Shown here: piece by piece, positions 16,367-23,979 of the stretch
Layout of the letters: the number at the start of each line of letters is the position of its first letter
How positions within the stretch are numbered: the stretch's first letter is position 1
Assembly (NCBI RefSeq): GCF_002261425.1
Contig: NZ_NEVJ01000002.1
Location: forward strand, 1 to 64,000
Reading direction: 5' to 3'
Length of the DNA stretch: 64,000 nt
Origin: Bordetella genomosp. 9
GTDB taxonomy: Bacteria > Pseudomonadota > Gammaproteobacteria > Burkholderiales > Burkholderiaceae_B
Translations under genes and position numbers: made by a program
Notes under the pieces: model-generated
Seen by the model: the letters and a program-made list of their open reading frames with translations, nothing else
What the model was told of the DNA's origin: nothing
The model's database searches: none

Positions 16367-17476
16367 TTAGTTTTGCGAAATTTCTTTATCTAATTTCTGT
16401 ATTATAGATTCGGAAAGATTGTTGATGGTTAAAGATTTTAGAGCTTTTTTGTAAACGATGGTGGCGTTATCTTCAATGCCCAGTAGGCTGCGGTCAAACT
16501 TCAACGATATGCCATCTGGCTCAAGGCTTACGCGATAGTGTCGCCCAAGTGTTGTCGGATGGATGTGGAATTCGGCGGGGATTTTGTATTTTTCGCCGTT
16601 TAAAAATTCTGCAAGCGAGTCCATGTGTGGTGCGTCGTTTGCACTTACCAGGCTGGTCAATGCATGGCAAACGTCAGTAATCGAGGCCGGCTCTGATTTT
16701 TCTAATTGTTCTTTAAGGTAGTCAGTTAATTTTTCTTTGGCCGCCCGACGATATTGTTTCAAAGATTTATTCGAATCGAAAAACTTCTCCACGGCACGGA
16801 AGATCCGTGTGGTGGCCTTTGCTGACGAAATCCCGACCTCACAGCCCAGGGCGTCTATAAAGTAGCCTGCTGCGTTGTTGTCGCGTGTGGATAGGAATGA
16901 TAGGTAGTTTGCATCTTCGTCATCTTCCTCGCCATCGCCGATTTGCTCTTGAATGCTTTGTTTGGCTATAACGTCGATGTACTGCGAGATATTTATTTGG
17001 GCTGCCTGGTGAAGTTTTGTCATATCCACCTCAGTTACCCCAATCGGAATGTAGTTTTCGTCTAGGGTAATGCCCGCTCGCTGCTTTATCATAGCGATAA
17101 GAAGGCGGAGCATCATGTCATCGCCTTCGTATACAGCAAATAGAATTAATCCCCCTGTAGAGAACCCTCGCTCATTTGCCTGGCCTATCAATTCGTCCAT
17201 GGCAACATGGGTTAATGCCAGAAAGGAGGGCGCTTGAGACAGTTGGCTTACATTGTCGGCAAATGAGATCGGGAAAATTCCCCCGCGATTTACCGTATTG
17301 AAGCGCCCCCAGTTTTGACTAATGGTCTTTTGCCCCATTAGCTTCGCGATTCCCGAGACAAGGGTGCCCACTGGGTCCAACGCGGGGTCTAATACCTCCT
17401 CTCGCTTTACGACTTGCCCTACGGGCATGTGCTGTTCTTTCTCAAAGCCGTGGATGACGCTTTGGACCACACGCAT
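16367..17476 (-). CDS. NA37/NdpA (YejK)-like nucleoid-associated protein
   Basis: 369 residues from the ATG at 17476 (MRVVQSVIHGFEKEQHMPVG), preceded by GAGGAGCGAGGA. The frame is open 54 codons further upstream, but this part overlaps the AlpA-like gene and is low complexity. The N-terminus (HGF.K..), the LSFLSTRDNNAAGYFIDALGCE region, the STGGLILFAVYEGDDMMLRLLIAM segment and the C-terminal half fit the 37-kDa nucleoid-associated family (PF04245, E. coli YejK 335 residues), known to bind double-stranded DNA. The copy is strongly AT-rich compared with the host, so it is not the core yejK gene. It is the first gene of a two-gene operon with the membrane protein. Confidence 0.7.
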   Translation of the reverse strand: MRVVQSVIHGFEKEQHMPVGQVVKREEVLDPALDPVGTLVSGIAKLMGQKTISQNWGRFNTVNRGGIFPISFADNVSQLSQAPSFLALTHVAMDELIGQANERGFSTGGLILFAVYEGDDMMLRLLIAMIKQRAGITLDENYIPIGVTEVDMTKLHQAAQINISQYIDVIAKQSIQEQIGDGEEDDEDANYLSFLSTRDNNAAGYFIDALGCEVGISSAKATTRIFRAVEKFFDSNKSLKQYRRAAKEKLTDYLKEQLEKSEPASITDVCHALTSLVSANDAPHMDSLAEFLNGEKYKIPAEFHIHPTTLGRHYRVSLEPDGISLKFDRSLLGIEDNATIVYKKALKSLTINNLSESIIQKLDKEISQN

Positions 17477-17594
17477 TCCTCGCTCCTCTTTGATGTGATT
17501 GGTCACCGACTGTAACGCTTTAGTGGTGACTACGCCATCCCGTAAGGTCCGCGCCGGCCGGATTCCGCGAGCGCTGCCAGCCGGCGGTATCTTG

Positions 17595-17801
17595 CTATGC
17601 GGAGGCGGAGTAGTTGCCGGGCGCTGATAGCCACGCAATAAGGTCGGTCCCGCGCCAGACGGTGCACCTCGGGCCTATATGGAGGGGCTGGGGGGCACGC
17701 TTCGCATTTACCAGGCGGCGCCAGGTTTCGCGCCCAACTCCCACCAGCGGTTTGATATCCCTCCAGCGATACAACCCTTGTGGAGAAAGGCGTAGGTTCA
17801 T
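17595..17801 (-). CDS. AlpA-like helix-turn-helix regulator
   Basis: About 68 residues from the ATG at 17801 (MNLRLSPQGLYRWRDIKPLV); 79 if an upstream start at 17834 is used. RWRDIKPLVGVGRETWRRLV followed by RCTVWRGTDLIAWL is the winged-helix excisionase/AlpA pattern used by P4-like elements and prophages to control integration or early genes. It lies upstream of, and on the same strand as, the NA37-like gene (the 118-base spacer may carry that gene's promoter) and downstream of a cluster of CCTAACC repeats that may be its binding sites. No integrase is nearby. Confidence 0.72.
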   Translation of the reverse strand: MNLRLSPQGLYRWRDIKPLVGVGRETWRRLVNAKRAPQPLHIGPRCTVWRGTDLIAWLSAPGNYSASA

Positions 17802-17913
17802 AGCGACGGTGTCCTCAACAAAATTGCTGTGCATGGTGTGCTCCAGTGGTTGTGCTCAAAGGCTGCAAATCAGCAGCCCGCCACCATGTTTGCGCAATCT
17901 CTGCGCAGATCGG

Positions 17914-18226
17914 GGGAGGGGTCGGGAAAAGCCTAATCAGCCTAACCGGCGCGCGAAAACCCCCGTAAGTCATTGAAAAATAAACGGTAATGTAGTTAGG
18001 GTTAAAACCTAACCTGACCTAACCTAAAACCTAACCGGCTTACAAGTCATTGATTTGTAAGGAATTCTATTTTTCTTAAGATTAGGGTACGTGAACCTAA
18101 CCTGGTTAGGTATTGGTTAGAAAAAGGTCAGGTTTTGCGGAAAGCCGGAAACCCGCAGGAATAAAGGCTTTCCGGCCGATCCGCTGATCCCGATTAGGAA
18201 GGTTAGGTTTTTCCCGACCCCTCCTC
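17914..18226. repeat. Imperfect inverted repeat bounding the heptamer cluster
   Basis: GGAGGGGTCGGGAAAAGCCTAA at the left end (17915-17936) is repeated in inverted orientation as TTAGGTTTTTCCCGACCCCTCC at the right end (18203-18224), with one mismatch over 22 bases. Everything between is AT-rich and contains the CCTAACC heptamers. Such an arrangement could be a replication origin, a regulatory region, or a relic of a small mobile element. No gene is visible inside. Confidence 0.6.
17941..18207. promoter_or_regulatory. Cluster of CCTAACC heptamers (candidate iterons or operators)
   Basis: Seven exact CCTAACC copies occur in 267 bases: plus orientation at 17941, 18008, 18018, 18030 and 18096, minus orientation at 18104 and 18201. 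The 18096/18104 pair forms the palindrome CCTAACCTGGTTAGG. Near-copies lie at 17995 and 18115. A separate dyad TTACAAGTCA/TGATTTGTAA sits at about 18040-18060, and its AAGTCATTGA core also occurs near 17967. The spacings of 10 and 12 bases between the first tandem copies place them roughly on one helix face. A DNA-binding protein must be expected here: AlpA-like, or a replication protein not in the window. Confidence 0.6.
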
Positions 18227-18754
18227 AAAAATCTCTGGACGGCCAGATTCGGCGGTTTTCGAGGCGTTTCTGCGTCGTCGTTCGTCCATGCGCGCGGCTG
18301 GGTGCGCAGATGTGCCGGCAGGGGTATGCCGAGCTGGCCAGCATAGGGGGCCGGCGGTGGGATGACGGCTCCGATCGGCGACCGGGGCAGGTCAGGAACA
18401 TGCGGCGGACGCCGGCATACCGTGGCAACGCTGGCTGCGGCCTGGTGGCCAGCGGCCGCCGGATCGCCTGGTGCCCATCGGGCGCGCAAAGGGGCTGGCC
18501 ATGCTGACCGTGAAGAAAAACAGGGGGGACGAAGCGGAAGGAACTACTACAGAACTACTACAGCAAATCCGCCAAAGCTAGCATTCATGCGGGTTGCCAG
18601 CTTGTAGCATTCGCCGTTAACTACGGCGAGATCGGCATCTTCCGGCGCCGCTCATAGCGGGCCGGGATGTGCAGGGCGCAAGTCTATCAGCACGACGTCT
18701 AACGCCAAAATTGGAGGCCCACCGAGGCGCGACGAATCGTCCGTCGATGGACGT

Positions 18755-19717
18755 TCAGTGTAGCGGCTTGATATTGCGCATCCGCAAGATTCCGTTCCAT
18801 CGGTCGGTCTCTTCGACGATCAGCGCCTTGAACGCCATCGGCGTGTTTGGCTGCTGCGGCGTGCTAAAGGACAACCGCGCCATTGCATCATGCAGCCCCG
18901 AGTCCGTTAGCGCCGCGTTGATGGTGCGGTTCAGTTTCGCAATGACATAAGGAGGCGTGGAAGCCGGCACCAACAGGCCGGCCCAGTTCCCTAGTTCCAG
19001 TCCCGCCAATTGCGGCGCGCCAGCTTCTTCCAAAGTTGCGACATCTGGCACAGTCGGTATGCGTATGGAAGACATGGCTACGATGGGCTTGAGTTTGCCT
19101 GCCTGAATGTGCGGAAGCGCTTCGGTGACACTTGCCATATATATGTCTGTCCGGCCGCCCATCACGTCCGTCAGTGCCTGCGCCCCACCGTTGTACGGCA
19201 CATGCTGCATGTCGATGTCCAGTTCCTGCTGCAGCAACTCACAGAGCAGATGCGTTGTCGTCCCCATTCCGGCAGACGCGCAGCTCATGGCCCCAGGATA
19301 CGTTCGGGCGATTCTCACCACATCCTCTATGGTAGCGATCCGGGCATGCATACCGCTTACCATGACATATTGCATCGTTGCGACAAGACCCACCGGAACC
19401 AGGTCGCGTGAGAAGTCATACTTCATGCCGCCGTACATCGTTTTGTGAATGGTGTTTGGTCTGGCCCCAAGAAAGAGCGTGTAGCCGTCCGGCGCCGCAC
19501 GCGAGGCATATTCGGCCCCGATATTGCCGCCGGCGCCGGGCTTGTACTGGATTATCATTTTTTGCCCGAGCGCCTCTCCCAGGTAGCGAGCAAGGAGGCG
19601 GGCCAGCGCATCGGTACTCCCGCCGGGCGGGAAACCTATCACCAGCGTAACCGCGCGCTGCGGGTAGGCCACTTCCCGATCGGATGCCATGGCTGCCCAT
19701 GGCAGGGTGGTGCTCAC
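18755..19717 (-). CDS. Bug-type tripartite tricarboxylate receptor protein
   Basis: 320 residues from a GTG at 19717. The typical motifs are YPQRAVTLVIGFPPGGSTDALAR, KPGAGGNIGAEYASRAAPDGYT, MSCASAGMGTTTHLL, HVPYNGGAQALTDVMGGRTD and KLKPIVAMSS. The family binds small carboxylates in the periplasm for TctAB transport or signalling. Only VSTTLPWAAMA remains as a leader, but the frame stays open upstream with a hydrophobic stretch (GTGAALALVSTTLPWAAMA), so the real signal peptide may begin earlier. No ATG, GTG or TTG is visible there. The start may have been lost or is unusual. No transporter genes are adjacent. Confidence 0.85.
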   Translation of the reverse strand: MSTTLPWAAMASDREVAYPQRAVTLVIGFPPGGSTDALARLLARYLGEALGQKMIIQYKPGAGGNIGAEYASRAAPDGYTLFLGARPNTIHKTMYGGMKYDFSRDLVPVGLVATMQYVMVSGMHARIATIEDVVRIARTYPGAMSCASAGMGTTTHLLCELLQQELDIDMQHVPYNGGAQALTDVMGGRTDIYMASVTEALPHIQAGKLKPIVAMSSIRIPTVPDVATLEEAGAPQLAGLELGNWAGLLVPASTPPYVIAKLNRTINAALTDSGLHDAMARLSFSTPQQPNTPMAFKALIVEETDRWNGILRMRNIKPLH

Positions 19718-19828
19718 TAACGCAAGGGCTGCACCTGTTCCGGCACGGTTGGCTACCGAGCCTCTCCGGCCGCCGTTAACGGCGGCGAGCTCGCGGCAAC
19801 GGCGGCTATATGGTCCCCTCGATCAGGG

Positions 19829-20185
19829 CTAAGCGACCCAGTTCTCGACTTGAAGACCAGGATAGACCTGGAAATCTCGCTCGTTGTTCGTCACGAGTGT
19901 CGTTCCCAGCGCCAGGGCATGGGATGCGATCAGCTTGTCCAGTTGATCTTTCTTCCGTTCCCTCGTGGCCATACGCACTGGCCCACAGGTGCGAGCGGCG
20001 TTGGCATCGAACGGAGCGACATTGATCAAGGTGACCAGGGCGTCGAGGTTGGCGCGCTCGCGGCCAGGATTGCTGCAAGCTTCGACGCCGTATTCGAACT
20101 CGGCAAAGGTAATCGCCGACATGATGACATCGCCGACATGGCAGGTCGCGAAGCGCCGCGCGACCTGATCGGGCTGGTTCTTCAT
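19829..20185 (-). pseudogene. vapC: Decayed VapC-type PIN toxin
   Basis: The frame from the ATG at 20185 encodes KNQPDQVARRF, the GDVIMSAITFAEFEYGVE motif and LIASHALALGTTLVTNNERDF, which are the middle and C-terminal parts of VapC PIN toxins. The N-terminal strand with the first catalytic Asp (normally MYMLDTN...) is missing. A vestige MYML is present in another frame at about 20222-20211, followed by an unrelated sequence. No VapB antitoxin gene is upstream. Without the first acidic residue the PIN active site should be dead, so I call it a remnant. Confidence 0.7.
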
Positions 20186-20200
20186 CAATCGATTTCACCG

Positions 20201-20229
20201 GAATGTACATCCATAGCATGTACATTCCG
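20201..20229. repeat. Perfect 11-bp inverted repeat in the vapC remnant
   Basis: GGAATGTACAT and ATGTACATTCC face each other across a 7-base spacer. The structure lies exactly where the VapC N-terminus should be encoded. It could be an operator, or a scar formed when the N-terminal coding part was replaced. Confidence 0.65.
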
Positions 20230-20256
20230 GTGCCGCGGCCAAGCGCTGGTGTGTCC

Positions 20257-21135
20257 TTACACCATTTGCCAGCTGTCGGCGCGCTCACGGGATGCCGCCG
20301 CCGTCGTTTGCGGCGAATCTGCCGCGGCTGGCGTAGCCGCCGGCGACAGGCCGGCATAGGGCCTCAACATATTCTTCAGTTCTTCGGCCATCAGGCGCGT
20401 TTGCGGGCGAATGGCTTCCAGCGCTTTTTCCCAGGCGACATCATGCGAAACCCGTTCTTTATTGCATATCTTGAAAAAGTTGTTGGAAAGCGGAAAGGGA
20501 TTCCTGCCGTTGGCAACCACGTATTCGCATTGCTGTTTCACGGCCTTGCTGTAGACGACGAAAAACTGCGCGGCCTGCGCCGACGTGTCGGGATGCTGGA
20601 TGGTGTTCATATTGTCCAGAACCGCATCGATGATCTCGCTGGTCTCGGCGCACTGCGGCTCGTCCGCGAGTCCGCGATGCAGGATGGCGGCCTTGGCGTT
20701 TTCCAGTACCTTGGCCAATTGCTCGCGGCAGTGTGAAGCCTGGGTATTGGCTTGCAGGCGCTGGATGGACTGTTGGAGGACTGCCTTGGTTTTCTGGTCC
20801 ACGAACGGTTGGGCCAGCATGACCTGCATGGAGGCGACCGCCGAGGCTTCAGCCTGCGCGACCTTTTCGGAGTAGTACACGGGCGGCGTTGCCGGCTCCG
20901 AGGGGGTGGCGGGATTCTTGTACAGATACTTGACGAAGGCGTTGGCGCACCATGGGGCAAAGGCCGGTTCGCCATGAATTCCGCGAAAATTCTCGAAAAC
21001 GATATCTTCCGGCGCCAAGTGTGTGTCCAGATACGCCACTAAAGTATTGAATTGGGCATGCCGGCTCTGGCCGTCGACAGTTTCGAAAGTCGTTCGCATG
21101 GCCGCCTGGCTCATGGGGCTGGTGTTGATGGTCAC
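20257..21135 (-). CDS. Hypothetical protein, 292 residues
   Basis: It starts at GTG 21135 with AAGGAG nine bases upstream, a convincing initiation region. The protein lacks a signal peptide and membrane segments and looks mostly helical and Ala/Gln-rich, with five Cys. Distinct stretches are DTHLAPEDIVFENFRGIHGE, FAPWCANAFVKYLYKNP and FPLSNNFFKICNKERVSHDV. The C-terminus is a low-complexity Ala/Pro tail. I do not recognise a family. A strong hairpin precedes the start (21153-21190). Size, lack of export signal and the border location next to a prophage would suit an effector or cargo protein, but this is only inference. Confidence 0.65.
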   Translation of the reverse strand: MTINTSPMSQAAMRTTFETVDGQSRHAQFNTLVAYLDTHLAPEDIVFENFRGIHGEPAFAPWCANAFVKYLYKNPATPSEPATPPVYYSEKVAQAEASAVASMQVMLAQPFVDQKTKAVLQQSIQRLQANTQASHCREQLAKVLENAKAAILHRGLADEPQCAETSEIIDAVLDNMNTIQHPDTSAQAAQFFVVYSKAVKQQCEYVVANGRNPFPLSNNFFKICNKERVSHDVAWEKALEAIRPQTRLMAEELKNMLRPYAGLSPAATPAAADSPQTTAAASRERADSWQMV

Positions 21136-21152
21136 GGTGGAATCTCCTTGCT

Positions 21153-21190
21153 GGGACGAAGAGGGGGCCCTCTAGGCTGGCCTTCGTCCC
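21153..21190 (-). promoter_or_regulatory. Hairpin in the leader of the 292-residue protein gene
   Basis: GGGACGAAG and CTTCGTCCC form a perfect 9-bp stem enclosing a second GC-rich palindrome (GAGGGGGCCCTC). It ends 18 bases before the GTG start, just upstream of the AAGGAG site. No T-run follows, so it is more likely a leader structure than a terminator. Confidence 0.45.
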
Positions 21191-21291
21191 GAGCCGTATT
21201 TGCCCGGTTCCGGCCCGTCCCTGTTTTGAGCCCTTTGCGGACCGGATAACCTCCAGGCACTCGCCGGAGCCGGCCTTACCCCCGAACCTGA

Positions 21292-21297
21292 TAGAAT
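21292..21297 (+). promoter_or_regulatory. Probable -10 box of the 4.5S RNA gene
   Basis: TAGAAT lies seven bases before the expected RNA start at about 21304/21305. A matching -35 element is not obvious. Confidence 0.4.
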
Positions 21298-21304
21298 TCT
21301 CCCT

Positions 21305-21399
21305 GGCGGGCCCCTTCGCATGGTCCGGCGGTGAACCTGGTCAGGTCGGGAACGAAGCAGCCATAGCCGTTTAGGGTCAGTGCCGGAGTAAGGCTCGCC
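21305..21399 (+). ncRNA. ffs: 4.5S signal recognition particle RNA
   Basis: The sequence contains the invariant SRP apical loop (GGTCAGGTCGGGAACGAAGC with AGCAGCCA following). The outer ends GGCGGGCC and GGCTCGCC can pair to close the long hairpin. The length of about 95 nt fits the small bacterial SRP RNA. It binds Ffh and guides membrane-protein synthesis. It lies directly upstream of dnaX, a usual arrangement in Bordetella relatives. Exact ends are estimated from pairing. Confidence 0.9.
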
Positions 21400-21489
21400 T
21401 TCCCGAATACGCCGCAGAAGGACGGATCAGGTGCCTCGCATCGTTCCGTCCTTTCTTGTTCCGGGCGCCGCACGCTCTACAATCCCTCC

Positions 21490-23928
21490 ATGACCTATCT
21501 CGTATTGGCCCGCAAGTGGCGGCCGCGTTCGTTCGATACCCTGGTCGGACAGGATCATGTGGTGCGCGCCCTCACGCATGCGCTGGACACCCAGCGGCTG
21601 CACCACGCCTGGCTGTTCACCGGTACGCGCGGCGTCGGCAAGACCACGCTGTCGCGCATTCTTGCCAAGTCCCTGAATTGCGAAACGGGTGTGACGTCCA
21701 AGCCCTGCGGGGTTTGCCAGGCGTGCACCGAGATCGATGCGGGGCGTTTCGTCGACTACCTGGAGCTGGACGCGGCGTCCAATCGCGGTGTCGACGAGAT
21801 GACGCAGCTGCTGGAGCAGGCCGTGTACTCGCCGGGAGCGGGACGCTTCAAGGTCTACATGATCGACGAAGTGCACATGCTCACGGGCCACGCCTTCAAT
21901 GCGATGCTGAAGACGCTGGAAGAGCCGCCGCCGCACGTCAAGTTCATCCTGGCGACGACCGATCCGCAGAAGATTCCGGTGACGGTGCTGTCGCGCTGCC
22001 TGCAGTTCAACCTGAAGCAGATGCCGCCGGACGCCATCGTGGGCCATCTGCGCCAGGTGCTGGGGGAAGAGCAGCTCGCCTTTGAAGTACCGGCGCTGCG
22101 GCTGATCGCTCAGGCGGCTTCGGGCTCCATGCGGGATGCCCTGTCGCTGACCGACCAGGCGATCGCCTACAGCGCCGGCAATCTGACGGAAGAAGCCGTG
22201 CGCGGCATGCTGGGGACCATCGATCAGCGGCACCTGGTGCGGCTGCTGGATGCGCTCGGCGTCGGCGACGCGCGCGCCGTGCTGGCGGTGGCCGATGAGC
22301 TCGCCACGCGTGGCCTGTCGTATGGCGGGGCGCTGGCGGACCTGGCCGGGCTGTTGTCGCGCGTGGCCATCGAGCAGCGCGTGGCGGGCGCGATCTCTTC
22401 GGACGATCCGCTGGCGGCTGATATCGCGCGGCTGGCGCACAGCCTGCATCCGGATGCGCTGCAGCTGTTTTATTCGGTCGCGGTGCATAGCCGCGGCGAA
22501 CTGGCCTTGGCGCCGGACGAGTATGCAGGTTTCGTGATGGCTTGCCTGCGGATGTTGTCGCTGAGCGGCGACGCGGGGCCGCACACGCTGCCCGCCACGC
22601 CGCCGGCCACGAACGCGAGCGCGCCGGCGCCCGTGGGCGCGGCTGCCGCGCCCACGGCGCAGTCCGCTGCCGCGCAGTCCCCCGCCACGCCCGGGGCGAC
22701 GCAATCCGCCGCCGTGCCCGTCGCGCCCGCAGCCGCGACGCCTGTGGCGACCCCGGCAGCGGTGCCGGCATCCGTGCCTGCACCGGCGCCAGCGGCGTCG
22801 CCGTCCGTTTCCGCGCCGATGACGCAGGCGCCCGCGGCGGCAGCCGCGCCGGCGACGCCGGCCGCAGTCGCCGCGAACGCCGAAGCCGCACCGCCTGAGG
22901 CCGGCGCGGGCTCGGTCGCCGCACCGGCCACACCTTCCGATTCCGCCGCGCCGCCGGCGTCGGGCACTGCGCGCTCGAGCACCGCCAATCTGGCCGCGAC
23001 GCCGCCCGCTTCCGCGGTTGCGCCGCGCCGCGCGCCGGGCGCGGGTGTCGCGCCCTGGGAGGATGCTCCCGCCGGCAATGCGCCGGCGACTGCCGCGTCC
23101 ACCATCACGCCCACCGCGCCTGCCGTCGCCACGGGCGCCGCAGCTGCCGGCCGCGCCGCGCCGGTGCCGGTCGCGCCGGCGGCGGCCACGCAGCAAGCGC
23201 CCAGCGCCGCCACGCAGCAAGCCCCCACCGCCGCCACGCAGCAAGCGCCCAGCGCCGCCACGCAGCAAGCGCCCAGCGCCGCCACGCCGCAAGCGCCCGA
23301 CGACGGACCGCCGGCCTGGGTCGATGAGGCCATTCCCGACGACGCCGAAGGCGGCTACGAGTCCTTCTCCGGCCCGGCGGGCGAAGGCTTCATCGCCAGC
23401 CCGGACGACGACGATTTCGAAACCATGGCCACGGGTCCCGGCACGCCCGCGGCCGCGCCGCCGCTCGCACCGGCACGACGCGCGCCGGCATCGCGGGCCG
23501 GGTCGCGCCGCGCGCCCCGCGTGACCGATATGTCCGAAGCCAACTGGCCCGAGCTGGCCGCTCGCCTGCCGGTCACCGGCCTGGCCGCCGAGCTCGCCCG
23601 GCAAAGCGAATGGCAGGGCGTGCAGGGCGATACGGTCATCCTGCGCGTGGCGGTCCGCACGCTGGCCGACAGCGCCAGCCGCGTGCGTCTGCAAACGGTA
23701 TTGTGCGAACACTTCGGCCAGAGCCTGCGCCTGGATGTCCTGGTCGGCGCCACGGGCGAAGCCACCGCGCACGCGGTGGCCCAGCAGGAGCGGGCCGAAC
23801 GGCAGAAGGCGGCGGAAGCCGCCGTCGACGCCGATCCTTTCGTGCAAGTCCTCTTATCCGATTTTGGCGGCCAGGTGGTGCCCGGCTCCATCCGCCACGT
23901 CGACCCGCCGGCCGCCGCCGCCCGCTGA
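21490..23928 (+). CDS. dnaX: DNA polymerase III subunit tau (gamma/tau)
   Basis: 812 residues, longer than the 643 of E. coli because of a large Ala/Pro linker. The AAA+ clamp-loader part occupies residues 1-370: Walker A GTRGVGKTT at 45-53, zinc-binding Cys 64, 73, 76 and 79, and the DEVH box at 126-129. The linker runs to about 670 and includes five copies of an AATQQAPS-like unit. The C-terminal polymerase- and helicase-binding tau domain begins near WPELAARLPVTGLAAELARQ and ends in FGGQVVPGSIRHV. I found no A-AAA-AAG-type slippery site, so a gamma form by frameshift is not supported. It is followed by ybaB and recR as in most proteobacteria. Confidence 0.95.
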   Translation: MTYLVLARKWRPRSFDTLVGQDHVVRALTHALDTQRLHHAWLFTGTRGVGKTTLSRILAKSLNCETGVTSKPCGVCQACTEIDAGRFVDYLELDAASNRGVDEMTQLLEQAVYSPGAGRFKVYMIDEVHMLTGHAFNAMLKTLEEPPPHVKFILATTDPQKIPVTVLSRCLQFNLKQMPPDAIVGHLRQVLGEEQLAFEVPALRLIAQAASGSMRDALSLTDQAIAYSAGNLTEEAVRGMLGTIDQRHLVRLLDALGVGDARAVLAVADELATRGLSYGGALADLAGLLSRVAIEQRVAGAISSDDPLAADIARLAHSLHPDALQLFYSVAVHSRGELALAPDEYAGFVMACLRMLSLSGDAGPHTLPATPPATNASAPAPVGAAAAPTAQSAAAQSPATPGATQSAAVPVAPAAATPVATPAAVPASVPAPAPAASPSVSAPMTQAPAAAAAPATPAAVAANAEAAPPEAGAGSVAAPATPSDSAAPPASGTARSSTANLAATPPASAVAPRRAPGAGVAPWEDAPAGNAPATAASTITPTAPAVATGAAAAGRAAPVPVAPAAATQQAPSAATQQAPTAATQQAPSAATQQAPSAATPQAPDDGPPAWVDEAIPDDAEGGYESFSGPAGEGFIASPDDDDFETMATGPGTPAAAPPLAPARRAPASRAGSRRAPRVTDMSEANWPELAARLPVTGLAAELARQSEWQGVQGDTVILRVAVRTLADSASRVRLQTVLCEHFGQSLRLDVLVGATGEATAHAVAQQERAERQKAAEAAVDADPFVQVLLSDFGGQVVPGSIRHVDPPAAAAR
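23185..23297 (+). repeat. Tandem 24-bp repeats in the dnaX linker
   Basis: About five copies of a unit built on GCCACGCAGCAAGCGCCCAG encode ATQQAPS(A/T)A. The copies are almost identical at DNA level, which suggests recent expansion. The unit is in frame, so the tau linker length may vary between strains. Confidence 0.8.
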
Positions 23929-23979
23929 GCATGGCGGCCTTACTCTATTCATTTATCCGCTGAAAAGGATGCTTCCATC

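Larger units (their letters stand above)
17802..18754. other. Long non-coding stretch at the right end of the prophage block
   Basis: About 950 bases without a convincing gene. The left part holds the heptamer cluster. A 127-codon minus-strand frame (18106-18489) lacks a ribosome binding site and its translation partly mirrors the inverted repeat, so I do not call it. Near 18541 the sequence AACTACTACAG is directly repeated. The prophage/host junction probably lies between 18230 and 18750, but no attachment-site duplicate can be identified because the other end is outside the window. Confidence 0.5.

Noticed and set aside
15114..17476. Assignment of the membrane/NA37-like pair as Kiwa
   Set aside because: The layout is similar, but KwaB carries DUF4868, not NA37, and the membrane protein has a large extra soluble domain. 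Only the analogy is kept.
18106..18489. 127-codon minus-strand frame in the heptamer region
   Set aside because: There is no ribosome binding site, the composition is Pro/Arg-rich and part of it merely translates the inverted repeat. Kept as non-coding.
18613..19796. Similar sequences GCCGTTAACTACGGCGAG and GCCGTTAACGGCGGCGAG flanking the Bug gene
   Set aside because: They could be attachment-site duplicates, but the match breaks down after a few bases and GC-rich palindromes of this type arise by chance.
21490..23928. Programmed frameshift for a gamma subunit in dnaX
   Set aside because: No A-AAA-AAG slippery heptamer with downstream hairpin was found near the expected place.
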